Shown: positions 9,085 to 18,316 of the stretch, in pieces
How positions within the stretch are numbered: position 1 is the stretch's first letter
How the letters are laid out: the number at the start of each line of letters is the position of its first letter
Source: Pseudomonadota bacterium
Lineage (GTDB): Bacteria > Pseudomonadota > Alphaproteobacteria > UBA828
Assembly: GCA_027624955.1 (NCBI GenBank)
Contig: JAQBTG010000016.1
Location: forward strand, 1-64,000
DNA length: 64,000 nucleotides
Direction of reading: 5' to 3'
Notes under the pieces: model-generated
What the model saw: the letters and a program-made list of their open reading frames with translations, nothing else
Database searches by the model: none
What the model was told of the DNA's origin: nothing
Position numbers and translations under genes: made by a program

Positions 9085-10599
9085 ATGGTCGCCCATATCA
9101 ACACGGTCGCCTTTCAGGGCATCGAGGCGCTCGACGTGGATGTGCAAGTCAGCATCTCGGCTGGCCTGCCGAGCTTCACCATCGTCGGTCTGCCGGATAA
9201 GGCGGTCGGTGAATCGCGCGAACGCGTGCGCAGTGCGATCGGCGCCATGGGCCTGGCGTTGCCGCCCAAGCGCATCACGGTCAATCTCGCGCCTGCCGAT
9301 ATGCTCAAGGAAGGCAGCCATTTCGATCTCCCCATCGCGCTCGGCCTGCTCGTCGCCATGGATGTCGTCGGCGTCGAGGAAATGGCCGAATATGCCGCGC
9401 TCGGAGAACTCGGCCTAGACGGCGCGCTCATTCCGGTGGCCGGCGTGCTGCTGGCCGCCGTCGCGGCCAATGCCAACAATCTCGGCCTGATCTGCCCGCA
9501 AGCGAACGGCGCCGAAGCAGTTTGGGCCGGCGGCGGAGATGTCGTCGCCGCCGGATCGCTACTGGCCCTCATCAATCATTTCAAAGGCAGCCAGATCATC
9601 TCGCCACCGCTCCCCGCGGTGCTGGGGAAGGGCGCGGTCTATCCCGATCTCAAGGATATTAAAGGCCAGGAGACGGCCAAGCGCGCCCTCGAAGTCGCCG
9701 CGGCGGGCGGCCACAATCTGTTGATGATCGGCCCGCCCGGCGCCGGCAAATCAATGCTCGCCCAGCGTCTGCCCGGCATCCTGCCGCCGCTCGACGCGCG
9801 CGAGGCGCTGACCGTCTCGATGATCGCTTCGGTGGCTGGCCAGTTGCGCAACGGCGCCGTGACGCTCAATCGGCCCTTTCGTGATCCGCATCATTCCGCA
9901 TCTATGCCGGCTCTGGTTGGCGGCGGCGCCCGTGCCAAGCCGGGCGAGGCCTCGCTTGCCCATCAAGGTGTGCTGTTCCTTGACGAACTGCCGGAATTCT
10001 CGCGCGCGGTGCTGGATGCGCTGCGCCAGCCCACTGAATCCGGGAAAATCAGCATCGCCCGGGTCAACGCCCATGTTACCTATCCGGCACGCTTCCAACT
10101 GATCGCCGCGATGAATCCGTGCCGCTGCGGCTATTTAGGCGACCCGGAGCGGGAATGCACGCGGGTGCCGCGCTGCGCCCGAGAGTATCAGGCACGCATT
10201 TCCGGGCCGCTCTACGACCGCATCGATCTTCATGTTGAGGTGCCGGAGCTTTCCGCTGCCGATCTGTCCCTGCCGCCGCCGGCCGAGGGTTCGGCCGAGG
10301 TTGCGGCGCGAGTAGCGAGTGCGCGCGATATCCAACGCGCGCGCTATGCGGCGCTCGATGGTGAGGTGCGCACCAACGCCGAAGCCGAAGGCGAACTGCT
10401 CGACCAAGTGGCGATGCCGGACCCTAGCGGCAAAGCACTCTTGACCGAGGCGGTAGACCGGATGAAACTCTCAGCGCGGGGCTATCATCGAGTCATGCGC
10501 GTCGCTCGCACGTTGGCCGACCTCGAAGACAGCGCCGCGGTGGGACGCATTCACATCGCCGAGGCGTTGAGTTATCGGCGCATCCACCGACAAGTCTAA
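9085..10599 (+). CDS. comM: YifB/ComM-family AAA+ protein (Mg-chelatase-like)
   Basis: ComM/YifB proteins are hexameric AAA+ helicases that help branch migration when DNA is integrated during natural transformation. The order seen is the N-terminal Lon-like ChlI fold (SAGLPSFTIVGLPDKAV), the Walker A GPPGAGKS at about residues 216-223, the Walker B LFLDELPEFSR, the Cys motif MNPCRCGYLG, and the C-terminal SARGYHRVMRVARTLADLE domain. I chose ATG 9085, which has GGAAGGA eight bases upstream, rather than TTG 9067; this gives 504 residues. It may indicate competence potential, but no other competence genes are in view. Confidence 0.93.
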   Translation: MVAHINTVAFQGIEALDVDVQVSISAGLPSFTIVGLPDKAVGESRERVRSAIGAMGLALPPKRITVNLAPADMLKEGSHFDLPIALGLLVAMDVVGVEEMAEYAALGELGLDGALIPVAGVLLAAVAANANNLGLICPQANGAEAVWAGGGDVVAAGSLLALINHFKGSQIISPPLPAVLGKGAVYPDLKDIKGQETAKRALEVAAAGGHNLLMIGPPGAGKSMLAQRLPGILPPLDAREALTVSMIASVAGQLRNGAVTLNRPFRDPHHSASMPALVGGGARAKPGEASLAHQGVLFLDELPEFSRAVLDALRQPTESGKISIARVNAHVTYPARFQLIAAMNPCRCGYLGDPERECTRVPRCAREYQARISGPLYDRIDLHVEVPELSAADLSLPPPAEGSAEVAARVASARDIQRARYAALDGEVRTNAEAEGELLDQVAMPDPSGKALLTEAVDRMKLSARGYHRVMRVARTLADLEDSAAVGRIHIAEALSYRRIHRQV

Positions 10600-10645
10600 T
10601 ATTGTGGTCTGACGGAACATCGAACCAGAAAATCGGAGCGAAACC

Positions 10646-12475
10646 ATGGCATGGCACGAGAAAATCCTACGCGTCGACCTCACAAAAGGCACCTGCCAGG
10701 CGGAAGCGCTCAATATGGAGTGGGCGGGGCAATTTCTCGGACAACGCGGCCTCGCGACGAAATATCTTTCTGAAGAAATGGACCCGGCGGCAGATCCGCT
10801 GTCGCCAGGAAATGTGCTGATTTTCGCTACCGGCCCCTTAACCGGCACCAGCGCCGCAACCGGCGGGCGCTATTCGGTCATCACCAAGGGCGCGCTCACC
10901 GGCGCCATAGCGTGTTCCAATTCGGGCGGCTATTGGGGCGGTGAATTGCGTCTCGCCGGCTGGGATATGGTGCTCATTACAGGCAAAGCCAAAACGCCAG
11001 TTTATCTTCACATCGAAGATGACAAAGCCGAGCTTCTCGACGCGCGTGATTTTATTTGGGGCCAATCGGTTTGGGAAACTGAGGCGCGCATCAAGGAGCG
11101 CCACCAGGATGGCCGCATCCGCATCGCGTCGATCGGGCGCGCCGGCGAAAAACTCGCGCGCTATGCCTGCGTGATAAATGATCTCGACCGCGCGGCGGGA
11201 CGCTCCGGCGTCGGCGCGGTGATGGGCTCCAAAAACCTCAAAGCCATCGCGGTGCGCGGCACCACCGGCGTGCAGGTGAAGAATGCCGATGCGTTCCACG
11301 CTGCCGTCACGGCGGCGCGTGCCAAGCTCGACCCGAGCGGCGACCGCGCCGGGTTGGCGGCAACCGGCACGATATCCATGCTCGATATCACCCAGGCCTT
11401 CGGCAGCCTGCCGACGCGCAACAACCGCGATGTGCAGTTCGAAGGCACGAGCAAGATCGGCGCCAGCGCCATGGCGGCGCCCAGGCGCTCTGACGGCCAA
11501 CCGAATCTGATCAACACCAAGGCTTGCTTTAGTTGCACCATCGGTTGCGGGCGAGTGGTTAAAGTTGACCCCAAGCATTTCTCCGTCGAGGGCAAAGACC
11601 GCTACAAGAAAGCCTCAGGCGGGCTCGAATATGAATCCGTTTATGCGCTCGGGCCGATGGTCGGCGTCGACGATATCGATGCCGCGACCTACGCCAATTA
11701 TATTTGCAACGAAGAAGGCATGGACCCGATCTCGTTCGGCGCCACGCTCGCGGCGGCGATGGAGCTTTACGAAATTGGCGCGATCACCGACGCCGAAACC
11801 GACGGCCTGAAGCTTGAATTCGGCTCGGCGGAAGCATTGGTGAAGGCCGTCGAGCTTGCCGGTCTCGGCGAGGGCTTCGGCGTCGATCTTGGCCTCGGCG
11901 CGAAATTGTTGTGTGAAAAATATGGCAATCCCGATCTTGCCATGGTCGTCAAAGGTCAGGAATTTCCCGGCTATGACGGGCGTGCGATGCAAGGCATGGC
12001 CCTCGCCTACGCCACCAGCAACCGCGGCGCCTGCCATCTCCGCGCCGATCCCTTCGGCGACGATTTCAATGGCGGCGCGATCGAGGGCAAGGCGAAAATC
12101 GTTTACGAATCGCAGAATGCCGTGGCCGCGGTGGATTCAAGCGGGCTCTGCGTATTCCCGATGAGTGTCTGGGACTTGAGCGACGTCGCGTCGCAGATCG
12201 ATGCGGCCTGTGGCGGCGGTTGGACCGCCGAGCGCCTAGCAGATACCGGCGAGCGAATTTGGAACCTGGAACGCCGTTTCAATCTCGATGCCGGCCTCAC
12301 CGGCAAGGACGATACCTTGCCCAAACGCATTTTAAAGGACGCGGCGAAGAGCGGCGCCGGCAAGGGCAAGGTGGCGGAGCTCGACAAAATGCTGCCGGCC
12401 TATTACGAGATGCGCGGCTGGGACGACGAAGGCGTGCCGACCACCCAGACCTTGCAGCGCCTGTCGCTTACCTAA
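10646..12475 (+). CDS. Aldehyde ferredoxin oxidoreductase family (tungsten/molybdopterin) protein
   Basis: AOR-family enzymes carry a bis-pyranopterin W or Mo cofactor and one [4Fe-4S] cluster and oxidise aldehydes to acids with ferredoxin-type acceptors. The 609-residue product is full length. The N-terminal domain has the typical GPLTGTSAATGGRYSV and GGYWGGELRLAGWD motifs. Cluster ligands are visible as Cys294-x2-Cys297-x3-Cys301, plus Cys502 in DSSGLCVF, the same layout as the archaeal enzyme. The GACHLRADPFG stretch belongs to the pterin-binding region. A MoaD/ThiS-like gene follows 10 bases later. The real substrate, and whether W or Mo is used, cannot be read from the sequence. Confidence 0.92.
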   Translation: MAWHEKILRVDLTKGTCQAEALNMEWAGQFLGQRGLATKYLSEEMDPAADPLSPGNVLIFATGPLTGTSAATGGRYSVITKGALTGAIACSNSGGYWGGELRLAGWDMVLITGKAKTPVYLHIEDDKAELLDARDFIWGQSVWETEARIKERHQDGRIRIASIGRAGEKLARYACVINDLDRAAGRSGVGAVMGSKNLKAIAVRGTTGVQVKNADAFHAAVTAARAKLDPSGDRAGLAATGTISMLDITQAFGSLPTRNNRDVQFEGTSKIGASAMAAPRRSDGQPNLINTKACFSCTIGCGRVVKVDPKHFSVEGKDRYKKASGGLEYESVYALGPMVGVDDIDAATYANYICNEEGMDPISFGATLAAAMELYEIGAITDAETDGLKLEFGSAEALVKAVELAGLGEGFGVDLGLGAKLLCEKYGNPDLAMVVKGQEFPGYDGRAMQGMALAYATSNRGACHLRADPFGDDFNGGAIEGKAKIVYESQNAVAAVDSSGLCVFPMSVWDLSDVASQIDAACGGGWTAERLADTGERIWNLERRFNLDAGLTGKDDTLPKRILKDAAKSGAGKGKVAELDKMLPAYYEMRGWDDEGVPTTQTLQRLSLT

Positions 12476-12485
12476 TGTCCGGCAC

Positions 12486-12725
12486 ATGAAAATCACCGTC
12501 AAGCTAGTGGCCATTCGCCCGCCCGCGCCGCCGGAAACCGAACGGGTGATGGAAATACCTGAGGGCGCGACGGTCGCCGACGCCCTGGCCGGGTTGGGAT
12601 TGCAAAAGCCCGAAGGTCACGCGACGCTGTTGAACGATGAATCCGTTCCCGCCGGCACGCGCGCCGCAACGCTGTTAAAGGCCGATGACATCCTGACGGT
12701 GTTTCCACCAATCCATGGCGGCTAG
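12486..12725 (+). CDS. MoaD/ThiS-family ubiquitin-like sulfur carrier
   Basis: A 79-residue beta-grasp protein ending in the diagnostic Gly-Gly (FPPIHGG). In MoaD and ThiS this terminus is adenylated and thiocarboxylated to deliver sulfur for molybdopterin or thiazole. The IPEGATVADALAGLGL and KADDILTVFPP segments fit the fold. It is the second gene of a two-gene unit with the AOR-family enzyme, so a dedicated role in making that enzyme's pterin cofactor is a reasonable inference. No activating MoeB/ThiF gene is in the window. Confidence 0.88.
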   Translation: MKITVKLVAIRPPAPPETERVMEIPEGATVADALAGLGLQKPEGHATLLNDESVPAGTRAATLLKADDILTVFPPIHGG

Positions 12726-12890
12726 GGCGAACCAGCTGCCGCTATAGCCGAACGATTCGGTGAATGGTTTCAGGGTGGCGGGAGACGTGGCGGTTTGATC
12801 TCGGCAGTGCTTTCAGCCGCTCGGCTTTTTAAAGTTGCCGGCTTCGTGAAGCACAATCTCCAGTGCCAGAACATCCCTGGTGATGCTGGG
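12726..12890. other. Convergent intergenic gap, no gene seen
   Basis: 165 bases between the ends of the MoaD-like gene (plus) and the HIT gene (minus). I see no convincing gene or strong hairpin with a T-tract. Confidence 0.5.
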
Positions 12891-13253
12891 TTATTCCCGC
12901 GCGATCATTCGTCCCAACGCGCGGCCGGCACAAATATGCATATGGAAATGCGGCACTTCCTGGCCGCCATTCTGGCCGATGTTGGCGATTGCCCGGTAGC
13001 CGTCGCCATCGACACCCAATTGACGCGCGATCTCGCCCACTTTTTGAAAAAACCGCCCGACTACTTCCACCGGCGCATCGCGCGTGAAATCATCGAGCGA
13101 AACATATGCGCCCTTGGGAATCACCAATACATGCACCGGCGCCTGCGGGCCGATATCGTGAAACGCCAGCACTTCATCATCTTCGTAGACCGTGCTGTTG
13201 GGAATTTCGCCGCGTAAGATTTTGGCAAAAATATTGTCCGGCTGATAACCCAT
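12891..13253 (-). CDS. HIT-family (Hint-like) nucleotide-binding protein
   Basis: A 120-residue histidine-triad protein. The HFHMHI motif (H-x-H-x-H) is the nucleotide phosphoramidase active site, and the IFAKILRGEIP and HVLVIPKGAY segments are typical of bacterial HinT. Family members hydrolyse nucleoside phosphoramidates such as adenosine 5'-phosphoramidate. ATG 13253 has a strong GGGGAGG ribosome-binding site six bases upstream; the longer ORF begins at a TTG within that site and is rejected. It is the last gene of the his cluster, 29 bases after hisE, an order common in alphaproteobacteria. Confidence 0.92.
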   Translation of the reverse strand: MGYQPDNIFAKILRGEIPNSTVYEDDEVLAFHDIGPQAPVHVLVIPKGAYVSLDDFTRDAPVEVVGRFFQKVGEIARQLGVDGDGYRAIANIGQNGGQEVPHFHMHICAGRALGRMIARE

Positions 13254-13282
13254 CTCATGCCTCCCCAAATCTTGATTTTCAA

Positions 13283-13606
13283 TCAGGCGCGGGATTTTTT
13301 CTCGTCCAACCCGGAGACGCCGCGCCGTGCGCGCAGCGCATCGAGCGCCTCCTCAGGGCGGATGCCTTGATCGGCCCACAAAATCAGCAAGTGAAACAAC
13401 AGGTCGGCGCTTTCCGCCACAATCTCGTCGCGCTGACGCCGCGCCGCCGCTATGGCGACTTCGGTCGCTTCCTCGCCGATTTTTTTGGCAATATGGTCCG
13501 TGCCTTTGGCGAATTTTTTCGCGGTGTAGGATTGCTCGGGATCGCCGCCCTTGCGGCTCTCGATCACGCGGTAAAGCTCGTCGAGCACCGAATCGCTATC
13601 GGCCAT
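13283..13606 (-). CDS. hisE: HisE, phosphoribosyl-ATP pyrophosphatase
   Basis: HisE hydrolyses phosphoribosyl-ATP to phosphoribosyl-AMP, the second step of histidine synthesis. At 107 residues it is a stand-alone HisE, not fused to HisI. The acidic Mg-binding helix KIGEEATEVAIAA and the RDEIVAESADLLFHLLILWAD helix are the family core. ATG 13606 has GGAGA about six bases upstream; the ORF from 13621 would place that site inside the gene. It lies between hisF and the HIT gene. hisI, hisG and hisD are not in the window. Confidence 0.94.
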   Translation of the reverse strand: MADSDSVLDELYRVIESRKGGDPEQSYTAKKFAKGTDHIAKKIGEEATEVAIAAARRQRDEIVAESADLLFHLLILWADQGIRPEEALDALRARRGVSGLDEKKSRA

Positions 13607-13660
13607 GGCTGTCTCCTGCATCTGACTCGTCCCTATGGATAAGTTGTTGCCCGGCCTAGA

Positions 13661-14416
13661 TCAACGCATTGCTATGCCGGCGGCGCGCATATGCGCCTTG
13701 GCTTCGGCGATGGTGTGTTGGCCAAAATGGAAGATCGACGCGGCAAGCACGGCGGTGGCGTGGCCGTCATGAATGCCCGCCACCAGATGGTCAAGGGTGC
13801 CGACACCGCCCGATGCGATTACCGGCACGCCGACGGCATCCGCCACAGCGCGCGTAAGTTCTATATCGAAGCCCTGCTTGGTGCCATCGCGGTCCATCGA
13901 CGTCAGCAGGATCTCACCGGCACCCAATTCGGTCATGCGCCGGGCCCAAGAGATCGCCTCAATCCCGGTCGGCTCGCGCCCGCCATGGGTGAATATTTCG
14001 AAACGCCCGGAGCCAGTCCGTTTGGCGTCGATCGCCACAACGATACATTGCCGGCCGAACTTTTCCGCCGCCGCGGCGACGAACTCCGGATGCTTGACCG
14101 CGGCTGAGTTGATCGAGACCTTGTCGGCACCGGCCAGCAGCAATTTCCGCACATCCTCGGTGCTGCGCACACCGCCACCGACGGTCAACGGCATGAAGCA
14201 GACATCGGCGGTGCGCCGGATCACGTCATACATGCTTTCACGCCCCTCATGGGTGGCGGTGATATCGAGAAAGCACAGCTCGTCGGCACCTTGCGCGTCA
14301 TAGATGGTCGCTTGTTCCACCGGATCGCCGGCATCGACCAAATCAACGAAGTTGACGCCTTTGACGACGCGCCCGTCATGCACGTCGAGGCAGGGGATGA
14401 TGCGCATTTTCAACAT
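13661..14416 (-). CDS. hisF: HisF, imidazole glycerol phosphate synthase cyclase subunit
   Basis: HisF uses ammonia delivered from HisH to convert PRFAR into imidazole glycerol phosphate and AICAR. The 251-residue (beta/alpha)8 barrel begins [20 protein letters not shown] and has both phosphate-binding halves (VGGGVRS and [11 protein letters not shown]). The catalytic Asp residues are in CLDV and in [18 protein letters not shown] 14416 is 25 bases after the hisA stop. It lies in a complete hisB-hisH-hisA-hisF-hisE operon with the usual intervening genes. Confidence 0.97.
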   Translation of the reverse strand: MLKMRIIPCLDVHDGRVVKGVNFVDLVDAGDPVEQATIYDAQGADELCFLDITATHEGRESMYDVIRRTADVCFMPLTVGGGVRSTEDVRKLLLAGADKVSINSAAVKHPEFVAAAAEKFGRQCIVVAIDAKRTGSGRFEIFTHGGREPTGIEAISWARRMTELGAGEILLTSMDRDGTKQGFDIELTRAVADAVGVPVIASGGVGTLDHLVAGIHDGHATAVLAASIFHFGQHTIAEAKAHMRAAGIAMR

Positions 14417-14441
14417 TGTTCAGGCCCCGTTCCGGCCGCGT

Positions 14442-15167
14442 TCAAGCCGCCAGCAAGGCCAATGCAGCGGCGGGTTCGATGCGCCCGTCATACAGCGCGC
14501 GGCCACAGATCACACCGTCAATGCCCGCCGCTTCTTCCGCTTTCAGCGCCGCCAAGTCGGCGTGACTGGACACGCCGCCCGAGGCGATGACCGGCGTCGT
14601 GATGTGACCGGCGAGGGCGGCTGTGGCCGCGACATTCGGCCCCTGCATGGCGCCGTCGCGCCCGATATCCGTATAGATGATCGCCGCCACGCCGGCATCC
14701 TCAAAAGACTGCGCGAGATCGAGCGCCTCGGTTTCGGAGGTCTCTGCCCAGCCTTCGACCGCGACGCGCCCATCGCGAGCGTCAATGCCGACGGCGATGC
14801 GGCCCGGATGCGTCCGGCAGGCGGTGCGGACCAGGTCAGGATTGCGCAAGGCGATGGTGCCGAGAATTACCCGCGCGACGCCGCGCGCTAACCAATAGTC
14901 GATGGTTGCCATGTCGCGGATTCCGCCACCCAGTTGCAGCGGGATTGTCACTGCGCCGAGTATGGCGTCCACGGCATCGCCGTTTACCGGCCGGCCGGCA
15001 AAGGCGCCGTTGAGATCGACCACATGAATCCAGGCGAAGCCGGCCGCGGCGAAGCTCCGCGCCTGCGCAGCCGGGTCATCGGAAAATACGGTGGCACGGT
15101 CCATCTCGCCCTGCACTAGACGCACGCACTGGCCGTCCTTCAGGTCAATCGCCGGATAAAGAATCAT
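14442..15167 (-). CDS. hisA: HisA, ProFAR isomerase
   Basis: HisA catalyses the Amadori rearrangement of ProFAR to PRFAR in histidine synthesis. The 241-residue barrel begins [20 protein letters not shown] with catalytic Asp8, has the phosphate-binding motif [10 protein letters not shown], and the second catalytic Asp in [14 protein letters not shown]. The start codon overlaps the upstream GNAT stop (ATGA), so it is translationally coupled to it. Confidence 0.97.
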   Translation of the reverse strand: MILYPAIDLKDGQCVRLVQGEMDRATVFSDDPAAQARSFAAAGFAWIHVVDLNGAFAGRPVNGDAVDAILGAVTIPLQLGGGIRDMATIDYWLARGVARVILGTIALRNPDLVRTACRTHPGRIAVGIDARDGRVAVEGWAETSETEALDLAQSFEDAGVAAIIYTDIGRDGAMQGPNVAATAALAGHITTPVIASGGVSSHADLAALKAEEAAGIDGVICGRALYDGRIEPAAALALLAA

Positions 15168-15682
15168 AATTCCTTGAAATAAAATTGGCCCGCGACGGTC
15201 TTGCCATCGACTTGAGCGTATTTCGGATGCGTTCCCCAGCGTTGGAAGCCGAGCGTCTCATACAGATTCAGCGCTGCAGTCTGGGTTTCCCGCACCGACA
15301 AATTCATCACGTCGAAACCGTGGGCGCGCGCCTCTTCCTCGATATGCTCGAGAAGCACGCGGGCCATGCCATGGCCACGCGCCCAGGGGGCGACGAAATG
15401 GGTGTCAATCTGACAGGCGAATGCCCAGGCTTCTTTTTGCGGCGGCGGCGAGACCAGTTGAACCGAGCCGCCGATGACGCCGTCGAGCCGGCTGACGAAC
15501 AGGGTACGCTCCGGTACCAAAATGACACCGCGCCAATAACGCTCGAAATCCTGCGCCTGCGGCGGACGCAGCCAGCCGAATCCGGCGCCGTCCCGGATCG
15601 CTGCCGAGGCCGCGTCGCACAGCTCGCTCAGCTCGCGCGTGCTCAGCTTCAAGGTTTTTTCGACTTTCACTTGCGGCGTCAT
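15164..15682 (-). CDS. GNAT-family N-acetyltransferase
   Basis: A 172-residue acetyltransferase of the GCN5 fold. The acetyl-CoA pyrophosphate loop region [25 protein letters not shown] is clear, followed by the [19 protein letters not shown] strand-helix typical of small-molecule acetyltransferases. The substrate is unknown. It is inserted between hisH and hisA, a position where an acetyltransferase is often found in this class, but a role in histidine synthesis is not shown. I chose ATG 15682; a GTG at 15691 and a TTG at 15694 are alternatives that begin closer to the hisH stop. Confidence 0.88.
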   Translation of the reverse strand: MTPQVKVEKTLKLSTRELSELCDAASAAIRDGAGFGWLRPPQAQDFERYWRGVILVPERTLFVSRLDGVIGGSVQLVSPPPQKEAWAFACQIDTHFVAPWARGHGMARVLLEHIEEEARAHGFDVMNLSVRETQTAALNLYETLGFQRWGTHPKYAQVDGKTVAGQFYFKEL

Positions 15683-15695
15683 GTCGCGCACCAAA

Positions 15696-16343
15696 TCATG
15701 GCTGCCAGGCGAGAAAATTGGCGATCAGGCGGAGCCCCGCCTGCTGGCTTTTCTCGGGATGAAATTGGGTGCCTACCATGTTGTCGCGCCCGACCACCGC
15801 GGTGATAGCCTCGCCGTATGTCACCGTGGCGATGACCTCGGCAGGCTCGGCGCAGCGCAAGTGATAGCCATGAACGAAATAAGTATGGGTGCCGCTGTCG
15901 AGGCCGGCCAGCACCGCATGGCCGCGCTCGGCGCCGGGCTCAGCAAGGATAAGATCGTTCCAGCCCATATGCGGCACTTTGAGGCCATTGGCCGGCGCCA
16001 AGGCGACGACTTCGCCGTCGATCCAGCCGAAACCTTTATGTTTGCCATTCTCAAAGCCAAAACGCGCCATCAATTGCATGCCGACGCAGATGCCGAGAAA
16101 CGGCACGCCACGCCCGATCACCGCTTCCTCAAGCGCATCGCGCATGCCGGGCAGCGCCTCGACGCCTCGTTTGCAATCGGCGAAGGCACCGACACCGGGC
16201 AATACGATGCGCGCGGCCCGCGCGACATCGGCTGCGCTATCGCTCACTCGGATTTCGGGGCCCGCCACCCCGGCCGCGCGCTCAAACGCCTTGGCGGCGG
16301 ATCGCAGATTGCCCGAGCCGTAATCGATAATGACTACCGTCAT
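15696..16343 (-). CDS. hisH: HisH, imidazole glycerol phosphate synthase glutaminase subunit
   Basis: HisH is a class I glutaminase that hydrolyses glutamine and channels ammonia to HisF. The 215-residue protein begins MTVVIIDYGSGNLRS. The nucleophile Cys is in FLGICVGMQLM, and the His-Glu pair is in VGTQFHPEKSQ. ATG 16343 matches the conserved N-terminus; the longer ORF to 16451 reads into the preceding DUF2628 gene in another frame. It is 16 bases after the DUF2628 stop and directly before the GNAT gene. Confidence 0.97.
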   Translation of the reverse strand: MTVVIIDYGSGNLRSAAKAFERAAGVAGPEIRVSDSAADVARAARIVLPGVGAFADCKRGVEALPGMRDALEEAVIGRGVPFLGICVGMQLMARFGFENGKHKGFGWIDGEVVALAPANGLKVPHMGWNDLILAEPGAERGHAVLAGLDSGTHTYFVHGYHLRCAEPAEVIATVTYGEAITAVVGRDNMVGTQFHPEKSQQAGLRLIANFLAWQP

Positions 16344-16359
16344 CGCTGCGAATCCCCGA

Positions 16360-16872
16360 TCAAGACCAAAAGCCGGGGCTCGGGCCGAAATCGAGCCGGG
16401 GACCAGTTGGCGACGGGCCCGGTGTCTCCGCTGGCGGCGCATCTGAATCATTTTCAGCGCCGTCGCTCAATTGGCGCGCCAGGCGCATCAAGGCATGGCC
16501 GCGGTCGCGCGCGGCGATGACGCTGACCAAATCCCAATTGCTCTGATCGAGTCCGAGGCGGCGCCAGTCATTGCCGTTGAAACCGCAAAACAACGCATAA
16601 CCGAGCAGCAAAACCGCCCGGCTGGCCCAATCCAGGGCAAAAATTTCGGGCAGGCCGATGATCACAGCGAGCGCCGCCGCCATGGCCAAGGCACCGAACC
16701 ATAAGCCGTTCGCGATAGCCCAGGGAATGGAAAAGAAAAACGCCAACCAGCTGAATCCCTCGCGCACAAACAGTGCGGCGCCGAGCGCCTGTCTGGCGTG
16801 CCGTGAAGTGTCGTTCTCCGCCGGTCGGCCTTGGCTCAGCCCGCGCGGAAGGTGGACCGTATAATACCGCAT
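16360..16872 (-). CDS. DUF2628-family small membrane protein
   Basis: A 170-residue protein beginning MRYYTVHLPRG. About residues 40-110 carry three to four hydrophobic segments, including FSWLAFFFSIPWAIANGLWF, and the C-terminus is a Pro/Ser/Gly-rich tail. This matches the DUF2628 inner-membrane family of unknown function, which is regularly found between hisB and hisH in Rhodospirillales-type genomes. ATG 16872 lies 7 bases after the hisB stop; the longer ORF to 17109 is only hisB in another frame. Confidence 0.85.
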   Translation of the reverse strand: MRYYTVHLPRGLSQGRPAENDTSRHARQALGAALFVREGFSWLAFFFSIPWAIANGLWFGALAMAAALAVIIGLPEIFALDWASRAVLLLGYALFCGFNGNDWRRLGLDQSNWDLVSVIAARDRGHALMRLARQLSDGAENDSDAPPAETPGPSPTGPRLDFGPSPGFWS

Positions 16873-16879
16873 CTCGCCC

Positions 16880-17497
16880 TCAAGCCTCGACCTCTCCGCC
16901 GAGCGTGCCCTTGGTTGACGGAATGCGAAGCGCCGCCCGCGGGTCGAGCGAAATTGCCTCGCGCAGGGCGCGTGCCAGCCCTTTGAAGCAAGCCTCCACA
17001 ATGTGGTGGCTATTTTCGCCGTACAGGCATTCGACATGCAGCGTGATGCCGGCAGCCTGGGCGAAGGCTTGGAACCACTCCTTGAAGTGCTCCGTGTCCA
17101 TATCGTCAAGCCGCGGGCGGGCGAATTCCACCCGCCATATCAGATATGGCCGGTTGCTGATGTCGAGGCTGACGCGCACGCAGGCTTCGTCCATCGGTAT
17201 GAACGCACTGCCATAGCGCTGAATTCCACGCCGATCAGCGAGCGCGCGGCTCACCGCCTCGCCAACCGCGATGCCGGTATCCTCGGTGGTGTGGTGGAAA
17301 GTCACCTCGAGGTCGCCCTTAGCCCTAATGTTCAAGTCAATCAGGCTGTGACGCGACAATTGCTCCAGCATATGATCGAGAAATCCGATGCCGGTCGAGA
17401 CGTCATAGCTTCCTTCACCATCGAGATTGATATCGACGGTGATGCTGGTTTCCTTGGTGACCCGTTCCACACGGGCGGTGCGCGACGGCTGCTTCAT
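16880..17497 (-). CDS. hisB: HisB, imidazoleglycerol-phosphate dehydratase
   Basis: Dehydrates imidazole glycerol phosphate to imidazole acetol phosphate. The 205-residue product is the monofunctional form without the phosphatase domain of enterobacteria. Mn-binding histidines are in [24 protein letters not shown] and [11 protein letters not shown]. It is the first gene of the leftward his operon. The 225-base region to hslV, read in the opposite direction, must carry both promoters. Confidence 0.97.
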   Translation of the reverse strand: MKQPSRTARVERVTKETSITVDINLDGEGSYDVSTGIGFLDHMLEQLSRHSLIDLNIRAKGDLEVTFHHTTEDTGIAVGEAVSRALADRRGIQRYGSAFIPMDEACVRVSLDISNRPYLIWRVEFARPRLDDMDTEHFKEWFQAFAQAAGITLHVECLYGENSHHIVEACFKGLARALREAISLDPRAALRIPSTKGTLGGEVEA

Positions 17498-17649
17498 GGC
17501 GCGGTTGCTCTATTTGGCGGGCTCCGAGCCCAGAATTTCGGGGTAACTGGGCGCCCTTGTAGCAAGAACCGGTAAAATTCGCCAGACTCTTGACCCAACA
17601 CAAGCTTTTCTATTGATCTAGCGCCCGTTTCGCGGAATGGTCTCGCGCC

Positions 17650-17679
17650 CTTGACCCACCGCGGCCAATCACCACATTG
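17650..17679 (+). promoter_or_regulatory. Possible heat-shock (sigma-32) promoter of hslVU
   Basis: CTTGAC at 17650-17655 and CCACATTG at 17672-17679 with a 16-base spacer resemble the sigma-32 consensus (CTTGAA and CCCCATnT). hslVU is a known sigma-32 target. A second TTGACC at 17590 with TATTGA 15 bases on could be a housekeeping promoter. Eye match only. Confidence 0.35.
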
Positions 17680-17722
17680 TGGGAGCAGGGGCGCCGGCCA
17701 CAGGGGGCAACCGTGGCCCACC

Positions 17723-18316
17723 ATGCCGAAACGCAGCGCCGCAAGGGAGAGAACCATCAGCAACAATTCGTCCGAGCCCGCCATTTGGCACGGCACAACC
17801 ATACTTTCTGTGCGCAAGGGCGACACCGTCGTCGTCGCCGGCGACGGCCAGGTGACACTTGGCCATACGGTGATTAAATCCAATGCCCGTAAGGTGCGGC
17901 GCCTTGGCGACGGCAGCATTATTGCCGGCTTCGCCGGCGCCACGGCCGATGCCTTCACCTTGTTCGAGCGCCTTGAAGCCAAGCTTGAGCAACATCCCGG
18001 CCAGCTTATGCGGGCCAGCGTCGAGCTTGCCAAGGATTGGCGCACTGACCGCTACCTGCGCCGCCTCGAAGCGATGATGGCGGTGGCCGACGCCGAGATA
18101 TCCTTGGTGCTGACCGGCACCGGCGATGTGCTGGAGCCCGAGGACGGCCTGATTGCCATTGGCTCAGGCGGAAATTTCGCGCTCGCCGCGGCGCGCGCCC
18201 TGGTCGACATGGAAGGCCTCGACGCCGAAGCGGTGGCGCGCAAGGCCATGGCGATTGCCGCGGATATCTGCATTTACACCAACAATTCCCTGGTGGTGGA
18301 GAAATTGCCGAAATGA
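17723..18316 (+). CDS. hslV: HslV, protease subunit of the HslVU complex
   Basis: HslV is the threonine-protease core of the ATP-dependent HslVU (ClpYQ) proteasome-like complex. The catalytic Thr should be the first Thr of HGTTILSV (residue 25 from ATG 17723), exposed after loss of a propeptide. [24 protein letters not shown] and the C-terminal [11 protein letters not shown] are conserved. The start is uncertain: ATG 17723 gives 197 residues, but its ribosome-binding site is distant, while a good AGGGAGAG lies just before an in-frame ATC at 17756. The 18-kDa family core begins a few residues before WHGTT. It overlaps hslU by four bases (ATGA). Confidence 0.93.
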   Translation: MPKRSAARERTISNNSSEPAIWHGTTILSVRKGDTVVVAGDGQVTLGHTVIKSNARKVRRLGDGSIIAGFAGATADAFTLFERLEAKLEQHPGQLMRASVELAKDWRTDRYLRRLEAMMAVADAEISLVLTGTGDVLEPEDGLIAIGSGGNFALAAARALVDMEGLDAEAVARKAMAIAADICIYTNNSLVVEKLPK

